Assembly: GCA_002504435.1 (NCBI GenBank)
Contig: DAQP01000043.1
Span: 1 to 16,162, forward strand
DNA length: 16,162 nucleotides
Origin: Euryarchaeota archaeon UBA438
Lineage (GTDB): Archaea; Thermoplasmatota; Poseidoniia; Poseidoniales; Thalassarchaeaceae
Direction of reading: 5' to 3'
Shown here: one piece after another, positions 14,602 through 16,162 of the stretch
How the letters are laid out: each line of letters begins with the position of its first letter
How positions within the stretch are numbered: position 1 is the stretch's first letter
Notes under the pieces: model-generated
What the model saw: only the letters and a program-made list of their open reading frames with translations
The model's database searches: none
What the model was told of the DNA's origin: nothing
Translations under genes and position numbers: made by a program

Positions 14602-15813
14602 GCTGCATTGCGCGCCCCTTATCTCATCGAACCTTTGGCAGTGTACATGGAAGACGGGGCGCTAGGGTCTCCTGAGGACAGTGCCAAGTCCGATAGAATT
14701 GTTCGATTGTCCGAAATAGGGCACCCGACAAGCTTTGGAGAAAGGTTCGGGTTTCTGGGAATTGTCGATATTCTGATCCATCAGGCAGCATTCCACATCA
14801 AAACATCGAAGAGGATGTGGGGGGTAAATGAAGCGTCCATACTTATTCTTGCCTCGGCTTCACTAATCCTCGGGTCATGGGACCTAGGAATTGGTGAACT
14901 TTCAGGAGGGGGGGACTGGGGCAGGTCTGGAATTTTCGGAGCGGATAGTGGCTTCCTTCACCTAGATGAGTGGACTAGGATGCTAGCCCTACTTTCGATT
15001 ATGGCCTGGGCCTCATCAATAGTCATGATGTGGATCAGGTTTCCGATAATGAGAGAGAATTTCTTCTTCCTAATCGTGGCCATGTTCGCCGTACAAATTG
15101 GGTACATATTGTCACATGCCAAGTCCCCTGATTTCCCTATGGGGTCAGAGATTGCGGACTGGGGAGGGGTGGTTTTTGCAAATCTCATACTGCTCTTCGT
15201 TTGTTGGTTTGTCGTGCATAGGGCAGTGGTCGAGACCAGGGACGTGCACGTCGAAGAGAGGCACGCACACCCTGATCCAAGAGTCGTAGAGAAAGCCTGG
15301 GACGATCACAGACTACATGCGTGGAGTTCCAGTCTGGCAGTCTGGGCCATTCTCATCAACATTGTTTCCTGGTCGGGCTCCCATGCGATAGCGGACAGGC
15401 CCCCCTTCGACTACGATAATGGCATCATTGGGCCAACAACTCTGTTTGTCGTATCCGGAGTTGTTTCCTACTTCTTCCTGCTTCACGTACTCTGGTACCC
15501 TCACTTCATGCTAGGAGGAGGAGACCATCAAATTTGGTCGTCCAGAGCCAGGGAGGTCGCAGGTGAGAGCAAGAGCTCGGTGGCTCGAAGCATACAAGGA
15601 AGTTGCCCGGTTTGCGGTGGCGAGACCCCCGTGACAAAGAGACCCTCTGGGAAGATAGAGGTGCGTTGCTCAAATTCCGATTGCAGGGGCCAAGGGAAGT
15701 CAGGGGATGCTTGTGTTAAGTGCGCAGCAATATTGCCTTCGAGAGTCGTCTGCCCATCGTGCAGCTCGAACACCACCGTAGTCAGTCATTTCTCAAAGGC
15801 TGAGGCTTGGTGA
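14596..15813 (+). CDS. Polytopic membrane protein with double zinc-ribbon C-terminus, function unknown
   Basis: A 405-residue protein with an N-terminal region of about 78 residues and roughly six hydrophobic segments (about 80-96, 129-147, 155-173, 191-208, 245-260, 281-301). A His-rich loop (His208, 218, 223, 225) lies after the fourth. The C-terminal domain has eight cysteines in four pairs: CPVC (337, 340), CSNSDC (358, 363), CVKC (373, 376) and CPSC (386, 389). This fits two zinc ribbons placed after the last helix. I do not recognise the family and see no catalytic motif. The first ATG, 14596, lies only 20 nt after tRNA-Ser and inside an inverted repeat; ATG at 14647 (residue 18, MEDGALGSPEDSAKS) is a good alternative. 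The TGA overlaps the next GTG, so the two genes are translationally coupled. Confidence 0.82.
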   Translation: MIAALRAPYLIEPLAVYMEDGALGSPEDSAKSDRIVRLSEIGHPTSFGERFGFLGIVDILIHQAAFHIKTSKRMWGVNEASILILASASLILGSWDLGIGELSGGGDWGRSGIFGADSGFLHLDEWTRMLALLSIMAWASSIVMMWIRFPIMRENFFFLIVAMFAVQIGYILSHAKSPDFPMGSEIADWGGVVFANLILLFVCWFVVHRAVVETRDVHVEERHAHPDPRVVEKAWDDHRLHAWSSSLAVWAILINIVSWSGSHAIADRPPFDYDNGIIGPTTLFVVSGVVSYFFLLHVLWYPHFMLGGGDHQIWSSRAREVAGESKSSVARSIQGSCPVCGGETPVTKRPSGKIEVRCSNSDCRGQGKSGDACVKCAAILPSRVVCPSCSSNTTVVSHFSKAEAW

Positions 15814-16162
15814 AAACCAAGAGGTGGTTCTTTCACAATTGGCTGTACAAAGAGGATGGCAACATGGATCAAGAAGATGATTTGGTTAGTCAAACTCCAT
15901 CGGAACAAGCTAGTGAAATTGTTGAGCGAGAGGGCGCTGATGCATTTCGGGATGCTTTGCCGTGGGTAATGGGCGTAGTTTCGGGATTGGTCATTTTTCT
16001 CAGCATCCTAATTATCGGGCTATGGGCCTGGGCTCAGATTGAGGATGTCCAGCTTGGAGGGCCCCCTTCGTCACTCCTTACATGGGAGGATCAATACCGA
16101 GAAATGACCGGGTTGGATGAGATTTCGGAATTTGATGGAAGTGGGGTAGAGTTGTGCGTTGT
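15810..16162 (+). CDS. Single-span membrane protein, C-terminus cut by the window edge
   Basis: The frame is open to the end of the window, so the gene is partial: 117 codons are visible. The GTG at 15810 overlaps the preceding TGA as GTGA and gives MKTKRWFFHNWLYKEDGNMD. An ATG at 15864 with AGAGG 8 nt upstream is an equally possible start and would remove 18 residues. A charged, acidic N-terminal part (DQEDDLVSQTPSEQASEIVEREGADAFRD) precedes one membrane helix (about 53-75, WVMGVVSGLVIFLSILIIGLWAWA) and the start of a soluble domain, expected outside the cell. No family is recognised. Coupling to the zinc-ribbon membrane protein suggests that the two act together in the membrane. Confidence 0.7.
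   Translation, partial: MKTKRWFFHNWLYKEDGNMDQEDDLVSQTPSEQASEIVEREGADAFRDALPWVMGVVSGLVIFLSILIIGLWAWAQIEDVQLGGPPSSLLTWEDQYREMTGLDEISEFDGSGVELCV

Overview
The window looks like a chromosomal segment of a planktonic Euryarchaeon, most likely Marine Group II (Candidatus Poseidoniia). This is inferred from several signals together. The alanyl-tRNA synthetase is of the archaeal type, the aminotransferase closely resembles Pyrococcus alanine aminotransferase, and RtcB has the archaeal length. Genes are tightly packed, with GTG starts and GTGA overlaps. There is also a giant secreted protein with one C-terminal membrane anchor, a feature I associate with this lineage. No phage, IS, CRISPR or integrase genes are visible. 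The taxonomic call rests on remembered family sequences, not on a search.

Positions 1-4613 (minus strand) form a compact operon. It holds alaS with a GTG start, an alanine aminotransferase 4 bp downstream, and an unidentified gene 2 bp further on that runs off the left edge. The pairing puts alanine synthesis next to alanine charging of tRNA. A 99-bp divergent spacer separates alaS from rtcB (4713-6185, plus), a complete RNA ligase with every metal and GMP-binding residue in place.

Positions 6186-6934 hold a two-gene minus-strand unit whose last stop codon abuts the rtcB stop with no spacer. It has a TATA-like box, a small coiled-coil protein, and a GTGA-coupled membrane-anchored His/Cys domain protein.

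Positions 6992-14212 (minus) are one gene for a surface protein of about 2406 residues. In order it has a signal peptide, two Cys-bounded Asp-rich modules flanking a Gly/Ser 'GSGYT' repeat block, jelly-roll-like domains, Ig-like beta domains with two EF-hand-like loops, a membrane helix and a 29-residue acidic, Tyr-rich tail. Its upstream region carries a perfect 16-bp palindrome and a second, imperfect one.

Positions 14323-14575 carry two divergently oriented tRNA genes with encoded CCA: tRNA-Thr(GGT) on minus and tRNA-Ser(GGA) on plus. Each is followed on its own strand by a gene for an envelope protein: the giant surface protein after tRNA-Thr, and a polytopic membrane protein with a double zinc-ribbon tail (14596-15813) after tRNA-Ser. 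The latter is coupled by a GTGA overlap to a single-span membrane protein that is cut by the right edge.
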